Position numbers and translations under genes: made by a program | Notes under the pieces: generated by a model | What the model was told of the DNA's origin: nothing | Database searches by the model: none | Seen by the model: the letters and a program-made list of their open reading frames with translations, nothing else | Part shown: one piece after another, positions 47,266 to 56,243 of the stretch | Numbering within the stretch: the stretch's first letter is position 1 | Layout: each line of letters begins with the position of its first letter | Assembly: GCF_014656375.1 (NCBI RefSeq) | Contig: NZ_BNCH01000001.1 | Span: forward strand, 186,001-250,000 | Origin: Aliiroseovarius zhejiangensis | Lineage (GTDB): Bacteria > Pseudomonadota > Alphaproteobacteria > Rhodobacterales > Rhodobacteraceae | Reading direction: 5' to 3' | Length of the DNA: 64,000 bases

Positions 47266-49818
47266 ATGACCGACACAACGCCCCAGCCCATTTACCTTGC
47301 CGACTACACGCCGCCCAATTGGCTGGTCGAGGACGTGTCCCTGACCTTCGTTCTGGATCCGACCGCAACGCGCGTGCGGTCGACCATCCGGTTTGCCCCC
47401 AACCCCGATGCCACATCGCGCGACTTCTTCCTGCATGGTGAGCATCTTAACCTGATCCACGCCGCCATTGACGGGACCGAGATCACGCCCGAGATGGCCG
47501 ACGGCGGGCTGACAGCAGAAGTGCCAGACACCGCTTTCACATGGGAGGCCGAGGTCGAGATCAGCCCCGAAACCAACACCGCGCTGTCCGGACTTTACAT
47601 GTCGAACGGCATGTATTGCACCCAATGCGAGGCCGAGGGCTTCCGCCGCATCACCTTCTATCCCGATCGCCCCGACGTGATGGCCCCCTTCCGGGTGCGG
47701 ATCGAAGGCGATATGCCGGTGCTTCTGTCCAACGGCAACCCCACCGGGTCCGGCGAAGGCTGGGCCGAATGGCATGACCCCTGGCCCAAACCAGCCTATC
47801 TGTTCGCGCTGGTGGCGGGCGAGTTGATCGCGCGCGAGGACAGGTTCACCACCATGTCCGGCAAACAGGTGGATCTGAAACTGTGGGTCCGCCCCGGCGA
47901 TGAAGCCAAGACTGCCTTCGGGATGGAGGCGCTGAAGGCTTCGATGAAATGGGACGAACAAGTGTATGGGCGCGAATATGATCTGGATATTTTCCAGATC
48001 GTCGCCGTGTCGGACTTCAACATGGGCGCGATGGAAAACAAGGGGTTGAACATCTTCAACACCTCAGCCGTGCTGGCCAGCCCCGAAACATCGACAGATG
48101 CGAATTTCGAGCGGATCGAAGCCATCATCGCGCATGAATATTTCCACAACTGGACCGGAAACCGGATCACCTGCCGCGACTGGTTTCAACTGTCGCTGAA
48201 AGAGGGTCTGACCGTGTTTCGGGATCAGCAGTTTTCAGGCGACATGCGGTCCAAGGCGGTGTGCCGGATCAACGATGTGATCGCCCTGCGCGGACGTCAG
48301 TTCCGCGAGGATAACGGCCCGCTGGCCCATCAGGTGCAGCCTGACAGTTTCGTCGAGATCAACAATTTCTATACCGCGACCATTTATGAAAAAGGCGCAG
48401 AACTGATCGGCATGATGAAAACGCTGGTGGGGGATGATGAATATTACAAGGCGCTCGACCTGTATTTCACCCGCCATGATGGGCAGGCCGCCACGATCGA
48501 AGACTGGGTGCGCGTGTTCGAAGACAGCACGGGCCGCGATCTGACCCAGTTTCGGCGCTGGTACAAACAGGCCGGCACGCCGCGCCTGAAGGTGACGGAT
48601 GACTTCAAGGACGGCACCTATACCCTTCACTTTGAACAGGAAACCCCGCCCACACCCGGGCAGGACGAGAAGTTGCAACAGCACATTCCGGTCGCTGTCG
48701 GTCTGATCGGCCCGAATGGGGACGAGGTGGTAGCGACACAAGTGCTGGAGATGACCGAGGCGACGCAAAGCTTCACCTTCGACGGTCTGGGGGCCAAGCC
48801 CACCCCGTCGATCCTGCGCCATTTCTCGGCCCCTGTGATCCTGCAACGTGACAGCTCGCCCGCCGAACGCGCCTTTCTGTTGGCCCATGACACCGACCCG
48901 TTCAATAAATGGGAGGCCGGGCGCGCGCTGGCCAAGGATGTGCTGATCGCCATGGTGACGGGTGAGGATGCCCCGCTGTCAGATTATCACGAGGCGCTGA
49001 CGGTGATGCTGCGCGACGACAGCCTTGACCCGGCCTTCCGCGCACTGGCGATGGGCCTGCCGGGGCAGGATGATCTGGCGCAGACCCTGTTTGACGCGGG
49101 CGTCACCCCGGACCCGCAGAAGATCCATCGCGCCAGTGAAACCCTGAAACAGGCGACGGCCGAGCATCTGCAAGACCTGTTGCCGCGCCTTTCGGCCGAG
49201 ATGGAAGTGGACGCGCCCTATGAGCCCAATGCCGAACAGGCGGGCAAGCGGGCGCTGGGGCTGGAGCTTCTGAAACTGACCAACCGTCTGGATGGCGGCG
49301 CGGCGGCCCAGGCCCTTTATGAAAGTGCAGACAACATGACCCATCGTCTGGGGGCGCTTGGCTGTCTGCTGGATGTTGAAAAAGGCAGCAAGGAACTGGC
49401 CGATTTCCGCACCCGCTTCGAAGATGACGCGTTGGTCATGGACAAGTGGTTTGCCATGCAGGTTGCCCATGCTGACCCCGATAAGGCCGCCGACATAGCC
49501 GACACGCTGACCAAGGATCCGGCGTTCAACTGGAAGAACCCGAACCGGTTCCGCGCCCTGTTCGGCGCTCTTTCGATGAATCAGGCGGGGTTCCATCACG
49601 CATCTGGCAAGGCCTATGGCCTGCTGGCGGATTGGTTGATCAAGCTGGACCCGGTCAATCCGCAGATCACAGCACGCATGACGACGGCGTTTGAAACCTG
49701 GCGACGCTATGACGCGGACCGGCAGGACATGATGACCGCGGCCCTGAAACGCATTGCCGCCACGGACGGGTTGAGCCGCGATAGCCAGGAAATGGTGGGC
49801 CGTATGCTGGGCAAGTGA
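47266..49818 (+). CDS. pepN: aminopeptidase N (M1 family)
   Basis: Cytoplasmic zinc aminopeptidase of broad specificity that completes protein turnover. The 850-residue product has the substrate motif [13 protein letters not shown] and the zinc site H290-E291-x-x-H294 with E313 ([10 protein letters not shown], then [13 protein letters not shown]). After the catalytic domain come a beta domain and the long helical C-terminal domain of the E. coli PepN type. The ATG at 47266 has AAGGA 6 nt upstream. It is divergent from malate synthase and ends at a bidirectional terminator shared with the convergent transglycosylase-like gene. Confidence 0.97.
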   Translation: MTDTTPQPIYLADYTPPNWLVEDVSLTFVLDPTATRVRSTIRFAPNPDATSRDFFLHGEHLNLIHAAIDGTEITPEMADGGLTAEVPDTAFTWEAEVEISPETNTALSGLYMSNGMYCTQCEAEGFRRITFYPDRPDVMAPFRVRIEGDMPVLLSNGNPTGSGEGWAEWHDPWPKPAYLFALVAGELIAREDRFTTMSGKQVDLKLWVRPGDEAKTAFGMEALKASMKWDEQVYGREYDLDIFQIVAVSDFNMGAMENKGLNIFNTSAVLASPETSTDANFERIEAIIAHEYFHNWTGNRITCRDWFQLSLKEGLTVFRDQQFSGDMRSKAVCRINDVIALRGRQFREDNGPLAHQVQPDSFVEINNFYTATIYEKGAELIGMMKTLVGDDEYYKALDLYFTRHDGQAATIEDWVRVFEDSTGRDLTQFRRWYKQAGTPRLKVTDDFKDGTYTLHFEQETPPTPGQDEKLQQHIPVAVGLIGPNGDEVVATQVLEMTEATQSFTFDGLGAKPTPSILRHFSAPVILQRDSSPAERAFLLAHDTDPFNKWEAGRALAKDVLIAMVTGEDAPLSDYHEALTVMLRDDSLDPAFRALAMGLPGQDDLAQTLFDAGVTPDPQKIHRASETLKQATAEHLQDLLPRLSAEMEVDAPYEPNAEQAGKRALGLELLKLTNRLDGGAAAQALYESADNMTHRLGALGCLLDVEKGSKELADFRTRFEDDALVMDKWFAMQVAHADPDKAADIADTLTKDPAFNWKNPNRFRALFGALSMNQAGFHHASGKAYGLLADWLIKLDPVNPQITARMTTAFETWRRYDADRQDMMTAALKRIAATDGLSRDSQEMVGRMLGK

Positions 49819-49829
49819 GCTGCAGTAAA

Positions 49830-49865
49830 ATGGGCGGTGCCGTCTGGCCCGCCCATGTCTTTTCA
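49830..49865. terminator. bidirectional terminator between pepN and the transglycosylase-like gene
   Basis: A perfect eight-pair stem ATGGGCGG (49830-49837) and CCGCCCAT (49849-49856), 11-nt loop, with GTCTTTTC after it on the plus strand and TTTTAC after it on the minus strand. It sits between two convergent genes and could serve both. Confidence 0.75.
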
Positions 49866-49895
49866 CTGTCCGTTTCGTTTTGCTGTGCGCGGGGT

Positions 49896-50492
49896 CTAGC
49901 TGACCGCGCAGTAATTCTGTTCCTTGATCCAGTTGCGCATCCCTTCGCGCTTGCGCTTGGAATGGAACGGCCCCCAGTCGGCGGCGACGCCGCGCATGCC
50001 CTTGGACACCACATTGTCACGCGGCACGGTGACCGACATGATGCGGATGGCACAGCTTAGGTTCAGCTCGCCCTTTTTCAGGTCGGCCCCTGACCGCGCC
50101 TGGCAACCATAACCGCGCGCGGTGGCGGGCAGGATCTGCACCAAACCATACCATTTGCCACCGCCACCCACGGCGGTCTGGCGCCACGTGCTTTCATAGA
50201 AGGATAAGGTGGACAGAAGACCCGTCCAGAACGCATTTCGCCCCACCTTGTCCTGCGACTTATAGCCGGGGCACCAGGCGTCGATATCGTCTGGCACGGT
50301 TTCTGCCAGGATCGTCCCATGAGTTTCCAGCGCCTTCATCGTGGCATCTGTCCAGGCCGGGGCCTGCGGTTTTTCATCCCATTTCATCGTCAACATAGGC
50401 ATGCGCACCCCACGCGTGCCGAAAATGTCGTTGGCCTGTGCGCTCGGGGCAAGCATCAACGCCGCCGCCAGGCCCAAAATCAGTCGTTTCAT
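49896..50492 (-). CDS. secreted lytic-transglycosylase-like protein
   Basis: A 198-residue protein with signal peptide MKRLILGLAAALMLAPSAQA, then a lysozyme-like SLT fold. The probable catalytic glutamate is E100 in LSFYESTWRQTAVGG, followed by the family motif KWYGLVQILPATARGYGC. Such enzymes cut the glycan strand to 1,6-anhydroMurNAc ends, the product recycled by AnmK, which is also in this window. Cysteines at C74, C130 and near the C-terminus may pair. The ATG at 50492 follows GAGGG; upstream frame is not used. It is convergent with pepN. Confidence 0.82.
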   Translation of the reverse strand: MKRLILGLAAALMLAPSAQANDIFGTRGVRMPMLTMKWDEKPQAPAWTDATMKALETHGTILAETVPDDIDAWCPGYKSQDKVGRNAFWTGLLSTLSFYESTWRQTAVGGGGKWYGLVQILPATARGYGCQARSGADLKKGELNLSCAIRIMSVTVPRDNVVSKGMRGVAADWGPFHSKRKREGMRNWIKEQNYCAVS

Positions 50493-50831
50493 CGTCCCTC
50501 GCTCAGGTCCGGTTGCTGTCTTTCTTACGTCATCGCGGCGAAATAAGGGGCGTGGTTGCATTTAGCAACCTCACCAATGCGGCAGCGCAGCAATTGGCAG
50601 AGTCTTGCTGAAATTCATGTTTACAAAGCCAATTTGTGCCCATGACGTTCTACCATTGCCAGAAAATCGTAGAATTGCTGCACTGCGGCGCAATCGGAAG
50701 GTGAGCAACACGCGCCAGAACCCGTCGCGCGCCCCAAGCGGCCCGCTGCATCCTCGGCCGCCAGCACCTCTTGCCCCGCGCGCATGCCTGCCCTAGAAGG
50801 CCAGAAGATCACCAAACACGGGAACACGCAC
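50493..50831. other. 339-nt gap between the transglycosylase-like gene and gatB
   Basis: No credible gene. It should hold the divergent promoters. The only structured element I see is a short perfect hairpin GGTTGC-ATTTA-GCAACC at 50554-50570, about 60 nt ahead of the transglycosylase-like start. Confidence 0.5.
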
Positions 50832-52346
50832 ATGCTGGATCATCTCGCCTATGAACCCCCTGCACCGAAAGTCATTGCGGGTGCCAAGGACGATTGGGAA
50901 CTGGTCATCGGGATGGAGATCCACGCGCAAGTCAGCTCGAACGCCAAGCTGTTTTCCGGGGCGTCCACGAAATTCGGGGCGGAACCCAACGCGAACGTGT
51001 CCTTTGTCGACGCCGCGATGCCGGGCATGCTGCCGGTAATCAACGAATACTGCGTGGAACAGGCGGTGCGCACCGGGCTAGGCCTGAAGGCCGAGATCAA
51101 CTTGTTTTCCGCCTTCGACCGCAAGAACTATTTCTATCCCGACTTGCCGCAGGGCTATCAGATCAGCCAGCTTTATCACCCCATCGTGGGCGAAGGCGAA
51201 GTGATCGTGGACATGGCGCCGGGCGTGGCGCGCCGCGTGCGGATCGAACGCATTCACCTGGAGCAAGACGCAGGGAAATCGGTGCATGACATGGACCCGA
51301 ACATGTCCTTTGTCGACCTGAACCGCACCGGTGTGGCGCTGATGGAAATTGTCAGCCGCCCCGACATTCGTGGGCCCGAGGAAGCCGCCGCCTATGTCAC
51401 CAAGCTGCGCCAGATCCTGCGCTATCTGGGCACCTGTGACGGCAATATGCAAAACGGCAACCTGCGGGCGGATGTGAACGTGTCGGTCTGCCGTCCGGGC
51501 CAGTACGAGAAATACATTGAGACGCAGGATTTCGGCCATCTGGGCACAAGGTGCGAAATCAAAAACATGAACTCGATGCGGTTCATTCAGGCGGCGATTG
51601 ATTTTGAAGCCCGCCGCCAGATCGCCATTCTGGAGGACGGCGGAGAGATCACGCAGGAAACCCGGCTTTATGACCCCGACAAGAACGAAACGCGGTCGAT
51701 GCGCTCGAAGGAAGAGGCGCATGATTACCGCTATTTCCCCTGCCCCGACCTGCTGCCTTTGGAGATCGAACAGGACTGGGTCGACGACATTGCGCGGTCG
51801 CTGCCCGAACTGCCGGACGAAAAGAAGGCGCGCTTCGTCAACGATTTCGGCCTGTCGGAATATGACGCGGGCGTGTTGACCGCCGGTGTGCGCAACGCTG
51901 CGTATTTTGAAGAGGTCGCCGACGGGCGTGATGGCAAGCTGGCCGCGAACTGGGTCATCAACGAGCTGTTCGGCCGTCTGAAAAAAGACGACAAGACCAT
52001 TGCCGACAGCCCGGTCAGCCCCGCACAACTGGGCGGTATCATCGAGTTGATCTCCAAGGGCGACATCTCTGGCAAGATCGCCAAGGATCTGTTTGAAATC
52101 GTCTATACCGAAGGCGGCGACCCGGCCAAGATCGTCGACGAGCGCGGCATGAAACAGGTCACCGACACCGGCGCCATCGAAGCCGCAGTGGACGAGGTCA
52201 TTGCCGCCAACCCGGCCCAGGTGGAAAAAGCCAAAGAGAACCCGAAACTGGTCGGGTTCTTCGTGGGTCAGGTGATGAAAGCCACCGGCGGCAAGGCCAA
52301 CCCGAAAGCGGTGAACGAGATCGTGACCGCGAAACTGGGGCTCTAG
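50832..52346 (+). CDS. gatB: Asp-tRNA(Asn)/Glu-tRNA(Gln) amidotransferase subunit B
   Basis: Kinase-like subunit of GatCAB, which converts Glu-tRNA(Gln) (and Asp-tRNA(Asn)) to the amide form in bacteria lacking the matching synthetase. The 504-residue product has [12 protein letters not shown] near the N-terminus, the PET112-type signatures [19 protein letters not shown] and [15 protein letters not shown], and a C-terminal GatB/YqeY helical tail ending in VTAKLGL. An earlier in-frame ATG at 50784 is possible; the ATG at 50832 fits family starts. gatA and gatC are not adjacent. It is followed by a strong terminator. Confidence 0.97.
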   Translation: MLDHLAYEPPAPKVIAGAKDDWELVIGMEIHAQVSSNAKLFSGASTKFGAEPNANVSFVDAAMPGMLPVINEYCVEQAVRTGLGLKAEINLFSAFDRKNYFYPDLPQGYQISQLYHPIVGEGEVIVDMAPGVARRVRIERIHLEQDAGKSVHDMDPNMSFVDLNRTGVALMEIVSRPDIRGPEEAAAYVTKLRQILRYLGTCDGNMQNGNLRADVNVSVCRPGQYEKYIETQDFGHLGTRCEIKNMNSMRFIQAAIDFEARRQIAILEDGGEITQETRLYDPDKNETRSMRSKEEAHDYRYFPCPDLLPLEIEQDWVDDIARSLPELPDEKKARFVNDFGLSEYDAGVLTAGVRNAAYFEEVADGRDGKLAANWVINELFGRLKKDDKTIADSPVSPAQLGGIIELISKGDISGKIAKDLFEIVYTEGGDPAKIVDERGMKQVTDTGAIEAAVDEVIAANPAQVEKAKENPKLVGFFVGQVMKATGGKANPKAVNEIVTAKLGL

Positions 52347-52365
52347 GCTCACCTTTCGGAGCTGA

Positions 52366-52398
52366 CAAAAAGGGCGCCGCTTGGGCGCCCTTTCTTTT
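52366..52398. terminator. bidirectional terminator after gatB
   Basis: AAAGGGCGCC (52369-52378) and GGCGCCCTTT (52384-52393) form a ten-pair stem with a 5-nt loop, followed by CTTTTC on the plus strand and by TTTTTG on the minus strand. It can end both gatB and the convergent barrel-like gene. Confidence 0.9.
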
Positions 52399-52450
52399 CA
52401 TGACGTTGATCGTAGCGGCTCCGCGCTGGACCCGTTTTGAATCTCGATTT

Positions 52451-53182
52451 TTACAGCCCCGGCAGCAGACGCGTCAGACCACGTTCGCCGAAGGTGGCAC
52501 CACGCTTGGCCCCGAAGGCGTATTCCACACCCAGCCCAAGATAGGTTGACGACAGGTTGGCGGTGACGCCGAACGCAGTGGCGCCGATCCCGGCGGATCC
52601 GACTTCACCATACAAAGTCACGTTTTCAGCAGGCTCGTAATTCGCGCGGAATGCGGTGGTGTAAATGTGAACATCGCCTTCGAAGTCGACCCGATCATAG
52701 GCCGCGCCAACCGAGAAGTGGTCGTTCAACTGATAGGCGCCGGCAATCCCGAAAGCGGTGGCAGACACGCCACTTTCGTCGCCGAACCCGACATAGGCTT
52801 CAAGATCGAGCGCCCCGAAATCGCGGCCGACCTCGGCGCCATAGAAGTCGATCGAGGTGAAGCTGTTGCTTTCACGGCCATAGAACAGGCCCGCCGAGGT
52901 CGTATCATTGAAGTGATAGATCGCGTGAACAGCGCCCGAGGTCACGCCTTCGTTCACGAACCCGAATTCGTAATGCGAAAGGTCGAACTGCACGGAAAAT
53001 GCGCGGTTGATGCCAAGCTCCAACGAGCCTTCCACAGCCATGCGCGACAGGTCGCTGTCTTCGCTGAAGGCCGAATACCCAAGGGAAATGTCGCCACCGG
53101 TCAGTTCCATGGCGGCAGCCGGCATCGCACCCAGGGTGGCGGCGCAGACCGATGTGAAAAGGATTTTCTTTAGGTGTGTCAT
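52451..53182 (-). CDS. secreted beta-barrel-like outer-membrane protein
   Basis: A 243-residue protein with signal peptide (MTHLKKILFTSVCAATLGAMPAAA) and alternating-pattern beta strands throughout (for example ISLGYSAFSEDS, FSVQFDLSHYEFGFV, SVGAAYDRVDFEG, STYLGLGVEYAFGA). It looks like a small porin or OmpW/OmpA-barrel type protein, but I recognise no exact family. The C-terminus ends in RLLPGL, without the terminal aromatic residue that Bam substrates usually have, so the barrel may close earlier. The ATG at 53182 is chosen because it starts the signal peptide. An array of TAACA/TGTTA half-sites lies 74-97 nt upstream. Confidence 0.75.
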   Translation of the reverse strand: MTHLKKILFTSVCAATLGAMPAAAMELTGGDISLGYSAFSEDSDLSRMAVEGSLELGINRAFSVQFDLSHYEFGFVNEGVTSGAVHAIYHFNDTTSAGLFYGRESNSFTSIDFYGAEVGRDFGALDLEAYVGFGDESGVSATAFGIAGAYQLNDHFSVGAAYDRVDFEGDVHIYTTAFRANYEPAENVTLYGEVGSAGIGATAFGVTANLSSTYLGLGVEYAFGAKRGATFGERGLTRLLPGL

Positions 53183-53255
53183 GCTCGTCTCATATCTTAT
53201 ATTCGTAGTCTCGCCCGGATGCCGCCACGCAGAAATCGGCTTGGCGGCGATCTGG

Positions 53256-53279
53256 TAACAGACTGTTAACAAGTGTTAA
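53256..53279. promoter_or_regulatory. overlapping TAACA/TGTTA palindromes
   Basis: TAACAG-A-CTGTTA (53256-53268) overlaps TTAACA-AG-TGTTAA (53266-53279). Both are perfect, so half-sites recur every 10-11 bp on the same helix face. The array is upstream of the barrel-like gene and looks like a cooperative operator. TTAA-N6-TTAA is near, but not equal to, the CtrA consensus. Confidence 0.5.
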
Positions 53280-53354
53280 TCCCTTCTGACATGCCGATTT
53301 TCTATTTTGCGTGGAAACTATCCATTGGGATGGGTTTCGTGCTGTTTTTACAAC

Positions 53355-53394
53355 GGCTTCATGTGGCTTCATGCGGCTTCATGCGGCTTCGTGC
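53355..53394. repeat. ten-base tandem repeat (GGCTTCATGC, four units)
   Basis: Units are GGCTTCATGT, GGCTTCATGC, GGCTTCATGC and GGCTTCGTGC, with a weaker fifth unit AGGCTCATGT. The repeat lies about 170 nt ahead of the DUF4177 start in non-coding sequence. The unit is not a multiple of three. It could be slippage-prone or a set of protein-binding sites. Confidence 0.7.
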
Positions 53395-53563
53395 AGGCTC
53401 ATGTGGGCGGTGCCGTGATCGCGCGGACTGTGTCCGGGGTCAGGGCCATCCGGTCACAACCGCCGCTGCGCACAGAACCGCTTGGGCCGGGCGCGATGTC
53501 TGGTCATGCGCCACGCCACCTGCTAAGCGTCTGCACGACCACAATCCTGATCAGAGTATCCAG

Positions 53564-53971
53564 ATGTTCGAATACGAAGCGATCCCCGCCCCGCGCAAGG
53601 GCAAAAAGGCCCGCGGGGTCAAGACCAGCGAAGACCGGTTCGCCCATGCGATGACCGAAGTGTTGAATGACATGGCCGCCGACGGGTGGGAATATCTGCG
53701 CGCCGACACACTGCCTTGCGACGAGCGGTCGGGATTTACCGGGCGCACCACGGTCTATCAGAACGTCCTGGTGTTCCGTCGCCCGCTGCTGACAGAAGCC
53801 GCCGTGGACACCGACGCAGACGAGACAGAGGAGGCACCGGTTCACCGTGCACCCGCCGTCGCGGCGCCGGTGGATCCGGTCGACAGCCACGCGGCGCCGT
53901 CGCTGCCATCGGCGGACGCGGCCAATGCGGTTGGCGACCATGCCCCCGCTGTCACCCGCCAGGACAACTGA
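53564..53971 (+). CDS. DUF4177 domain-containing protein
   Basis: A 135-residue cytoplasmic protein. Residues 1-75 match the DUF4177 pattern (MFEYEAIPAPRKGKKARGVK, then DGWEYLRADTLPCDERSG and TVYQNVLVFRR). The remaining 60 residues are an acidic Ala/Pro/Val-rich, probably disordered tail. The function of the family is unknown. The ATG at 53564 begins the recognisable domain; the ribosome site is weak. It is convergent with bolA, with 6 nt between stops. Confidence 0.85.
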   Translation: MFEYEAIPAPRKGKKARGVKTSEDRFAHAMTEVLNDMAADGWEYLRADTLPCDERSGFTGRTTVYQNVLVFRRPLLTEAAVDTDADETEEAPVHRAPAVAAPVDPVDSHAAPSLPSADAANAVGDHAPAVTRQDN

Positions 53972-53977
53972 GCCGGG

Positions 53978-54235
53978 TCAGTCCGAGATATCCAGTGCCA
54001 GCGCGTGGATCTGCCCCACCAGCTCCGGCCCCAGCGCCGCGTGAACGGCCCGGTGGCGGGCCACGCGCGACATCTTGCCGAACGCCGGCGCGCGGATCAC
54101 CACGCGGAAATGACTTTGCCCACCTTCCTGATAACCCGCATGCCCCCGGTGCATTTCGCTTTCGTCAATAACTTCAAGATGTTGCGGCGCAAACGCGGTG
54201 TGCAACGCCTTGGCAATCTGATCGGCCCTGGTCAT
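53978..54235 (-). CDS. BolA family protein
   Basis: An 85-residue BolA-fold protein (LEVIDESEMHRGHAGYQEGG, SHFRVVIRAPAFG, RHRAVHAALG, IHALALDISD). BolA proteins pair with monothiol glutaredoxins to handle iron-sulfur clusters and affect stress morphology. The conserved His in the RHRAVHAAL helix and in GQIHALALD are present. It is divergent from the J-domain gene across 74 nt; in Rhodobacterales this bolA, J-domain, cobS, cobT order seems common, though I cannot check that here. Confidence 0.93.
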   Translation of the reverse strand: MTRADQIAKALHTAFAPQHLEVIDESEMHRGHAGYQEGGQSHFRVVIRAPAFGKMSRVARHRAVHAALGPELVGQIHALALDISD

Positions 54236-54309
54236 TTCCTGCCCTTTCCCTCTTCAATCGGCTCGAAAATGCAGTAAACTCTCGGGTCCGAGTCGAAAAG
54301 AGTATTCCC

Positions 54310-54936
54310 ATGCCCAATAATGATCCATTTGGTTTTGACATCTCGGTCTCAGCGGCCAAGAAAAAGAACCCGCGCGGCAAGCGTGGCATGTCGGGGGCGT
54401 TCGAGACCTCGAAACGGGTATGCGAACATCCCGGCTGTGAAGAACAGGGGCAATATCGCGCGCCGCGGTCGCCAGATCATCTGGACGAGTTCAAGTGGTT
54501 CTGCAAAGACCATGTGCGGGAATACAACCTGAAATGGAACTTCTTTGAAGGCGCGCCCGAGGACGAGGTCCATGAACAGTTCGAAAAGGATCGTGTGTGG
54601 GAGCGCGAGACAAAGCCTTTCGGATCAAAGGACGAACAACGGGCCTGGGCACGGCTGGGCGTTGATGACCCGCATCAGGTGCTGGGCGCCAACGCGACCC
54701 GCAATCCTGGCAAGTCGATCACCGGCACCCGCAAGCTGCCCCCGACTGAACGGCGCGCGATCGAGATTCTGGACGCCAAGGACCACTGGACCAAGGCCGA
54801 GATCCGCAAGGCCTACAAAAAGCTGATCAAGGTCTTGCATCCGGACATGAATGGCGGCGACCGCAGCCAGGAGGAGCAGTTGCAGGAAGTTCGCTGGGCT
54901 TGGGATCAGATCAAGGACAGCCGCAGCTTTAAGTAA
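54310..54936 (+). CDS. J-domain protein with N-terminal zinc-finger-like segment
   Basis: A 208-residue protein without the G/F and Cys-rich repeats of classical DnaJ. The J domain is C-terminal (about 148-205) with the Hsp70-stimulating HPD at 177-179 ([12 protein letters not shown]). The N-terminal third has CEHPGC and WFCKDHV, four or five Cys/His residues that could bind zinc. The role is unknown, but its position just upstream of cobS suggests it may help load or remodel the CobST complex through DnaK, which is inference. The ATG at 54310 starts [15 protein letters not shown] as in relatives. Confidence 0.87.
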   Translation: MPNNDPFGFDISVSAAKKKNPRGKRGMSGAFETSKRVCEHPGCEEQGQYRAPRSPDHLDEFKWFCKDHVREYNLKWNFFEGAPEDEVHEQFEKDRVWERETKPFGSKDEQRAWARLGVDDPHQVLGANATRNPGKSITGTRKLPPTERRAIEILDAKDHWTKAEIRKAYKKLIKVLHPDMNGGDRSQEEQLQEVRWAWDQIKDSRSFK

Positions 54937-54964
54937 GCACCGCGCGACGGGGCTCCGGGGGAAA

Positions 54965-55026
54965 AGGGGCTTTGCCCCTCTGCGCGTTGCGCATTCACCC
55001 CAGGATATTTTTGGCCAGAAGAAGCT
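54965..55026 (+). repeat. Rhodobacteraceae-type intergenic hairpin-plus-tail repeat
   Basis: A hairpin AGGGGC-TTT-GCCCCT (54965-54979) is followed by CACCCCAGGATATTTTTGG and CCAGAAGAAG. I recognise this layout (GC hairpin, then GGAGTATTTTTGGCCAAGAAGAAG-like tail, split here as seen) from many intergenic regions of Rhodobacteraceae. It lies between the J-domain gene and cobS and may act as a terminator or processing site. Confidence 0.6.
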
Positions 55027-55172
55027 GGCGAGAAGCTGTCGGACCAGTTCCGGGTGTTTCTATGACCAGCCTGTCGTTGCGTCATAAAACTCGCCCCCTT
55101 CCCCTTGAACCCGTCTCGTTGATCAGGCATCACACTCGGGTTGCGACGCGCGAGGCAGAAGGAACTACGCAG

Positions 55173-56159
55173 ATGGCAGACGGCACACAGGATATGAACG
55201 CAAAACCCACCGAAGAAATCTCGGTCCGTGAGGTGTTCGGGATCGACAGCGACATGCATGTCAAGGCGTTTGCCGATCGCACCAGCCGCGTGCCGGAAAT
55301 CGACACGACCTACAAGTTTGATCCTGACACGACACTGGCGATCCTTGCTGGGTTTTCGCACAACCGTCGCGTGATGATCCAAGGCTATCACGGCACGGGG
55401 AAATCGACCCATATCGAACAGGTGGCCGCGCGTCTGAACTGGCCTGCGGTGCGGGTGAACCTTGACAGTCACATCAGCCGGATTGACCTGATCGGCAAGG
55501 ATGCGATCAAGCTGAAGGACGGGATGCAGGTGACCGAGTTTCAGGAAGGCATTCTACCCTGGGCCTTGCGCAACCCGACCGCGATTGTGTTCGACGAATA
55601 TGACGCGGGCCGCGCGGATGTGATGTTCGTCATCCAGCGGGTGCTGGAACATGACGGCAAGCTGACCCTTCTGGACCAGAACGAGGTGATCACCCCTCAC
55701 CCGTCCTTCCGCCTGTTTGCCACCGCAAACACCGTGGGTCTGGGCGACACGACGGGGCTGTATCACGGTGTGCAGCAGATCAACCAGGCGCAGATGGACC
55801 GTTGGTCGCTGGTTGCCACGCTGAACTATCTGTCACATGATGCGGAAACAAATATCGTGCTGGCGAAGAACCCGCTTCTGAACACGGAAAAGGGTCGCAA
55901 GACGGTCAGCCAGATGGTGACGGTCGCCGACCTGACCCGCACCGCCTTTATGAATGGCGATCTGTCTACGGTGATGAGCCCACGGACCGTGATCAACTGG
56001 GCCCAAAACGCGCATATCTTCCGCTCGGTCGGCTATGCGTTCCGCCTGTCCTTCCTGAACAAATGTGACGAGCTGGAACGCCAGATCGTGGCAGAATTCT
56101 ATCAGCGGTGTTTCGACGAGGAACTGCCGGAGAGCGCGGTGAGCATGAGCCTGGGGTGA
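55173..56159 (+). CDS. cobS: aerobic cobaltochelatase subunit CobS
   Basis: MoxR-like AAA+ ATPase of the aerobic cobalamin pathway; with CobT it drives cobalt insertion into hydrogenobyrinate a,c-diamide by CobN. The 328-residue product has Walker [10 protein letters not shown] (71-79), Walker [10 protein letters not shown] (D141 and E142), and a sensor region [16 protein letters not shown]. The open frame starts earlier at a TTG, but the ATG at 55173, with AAGGA upstream, gives the family length. cobT follows after 84 nt; cobN is not in the window. Confidence 0.97.
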   Translation: MADGTQDMNAKPTEEISVREVFGIDSDMHVKAFADRTSRVPEIDTTYKFDPDTTLAILAGFSHNRRVMIQGYHGTGKSTHIEQVAARLNWPAVRVNLDSHISRIDLIGKDAIKLKDGMQVTEFQEGILPWALRNPTAIVFDEYDAGRADVMFVIQRVLEHDGKLTLLDQNEVITPHPSFRLFATANTVGLGDTTGLYHGVQQINQAQMDRWSLVATLNYLSHDAETNIVLAKNPLLNTEKGRKTVSQMVTVADLTRTAFMNGDLSTVMSPRTVINWAQNAHIFRSVGYAFRLSFLNKCDELERQIVAEFYQRCFDEELPESAVSMSLG

Positions 56160-56243
56160 TTTGTGATCGTTTGATATCCTTCTGCATTGCCCAGTCGCAG
56201 AATTGGGCAGTGCCGACCTATGGGACTTCGATAGGCTGATCCA

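Larger units (their letters stand above)
53183..53563. other. 381-nt gap between the barrel-like gene and DUF4177
   Basis: No credible gene, though one frame is open towards DUF4177. It holds an operator-like palindrome array (53256-53279) and a ten-base tandem repeat (53355-53394). Confidence 0.6.

Noticed and set aside
50621-50833. A 70-residue minus-strand frame before gatB
   Set aside because: No ribosome site, no similarity and it overlaps the gatB start region.
53266-53279. CtrA binding site
   Set aside because: The spacing between TTAA halves is six, not seven, and the overlapping second palindrome explains the sequence better.
53355-53394. Short CRISPR-like array
   Set aside because: Units are ten bases with no spacers and no cas genes nearby; it is a simple tandem repeat.
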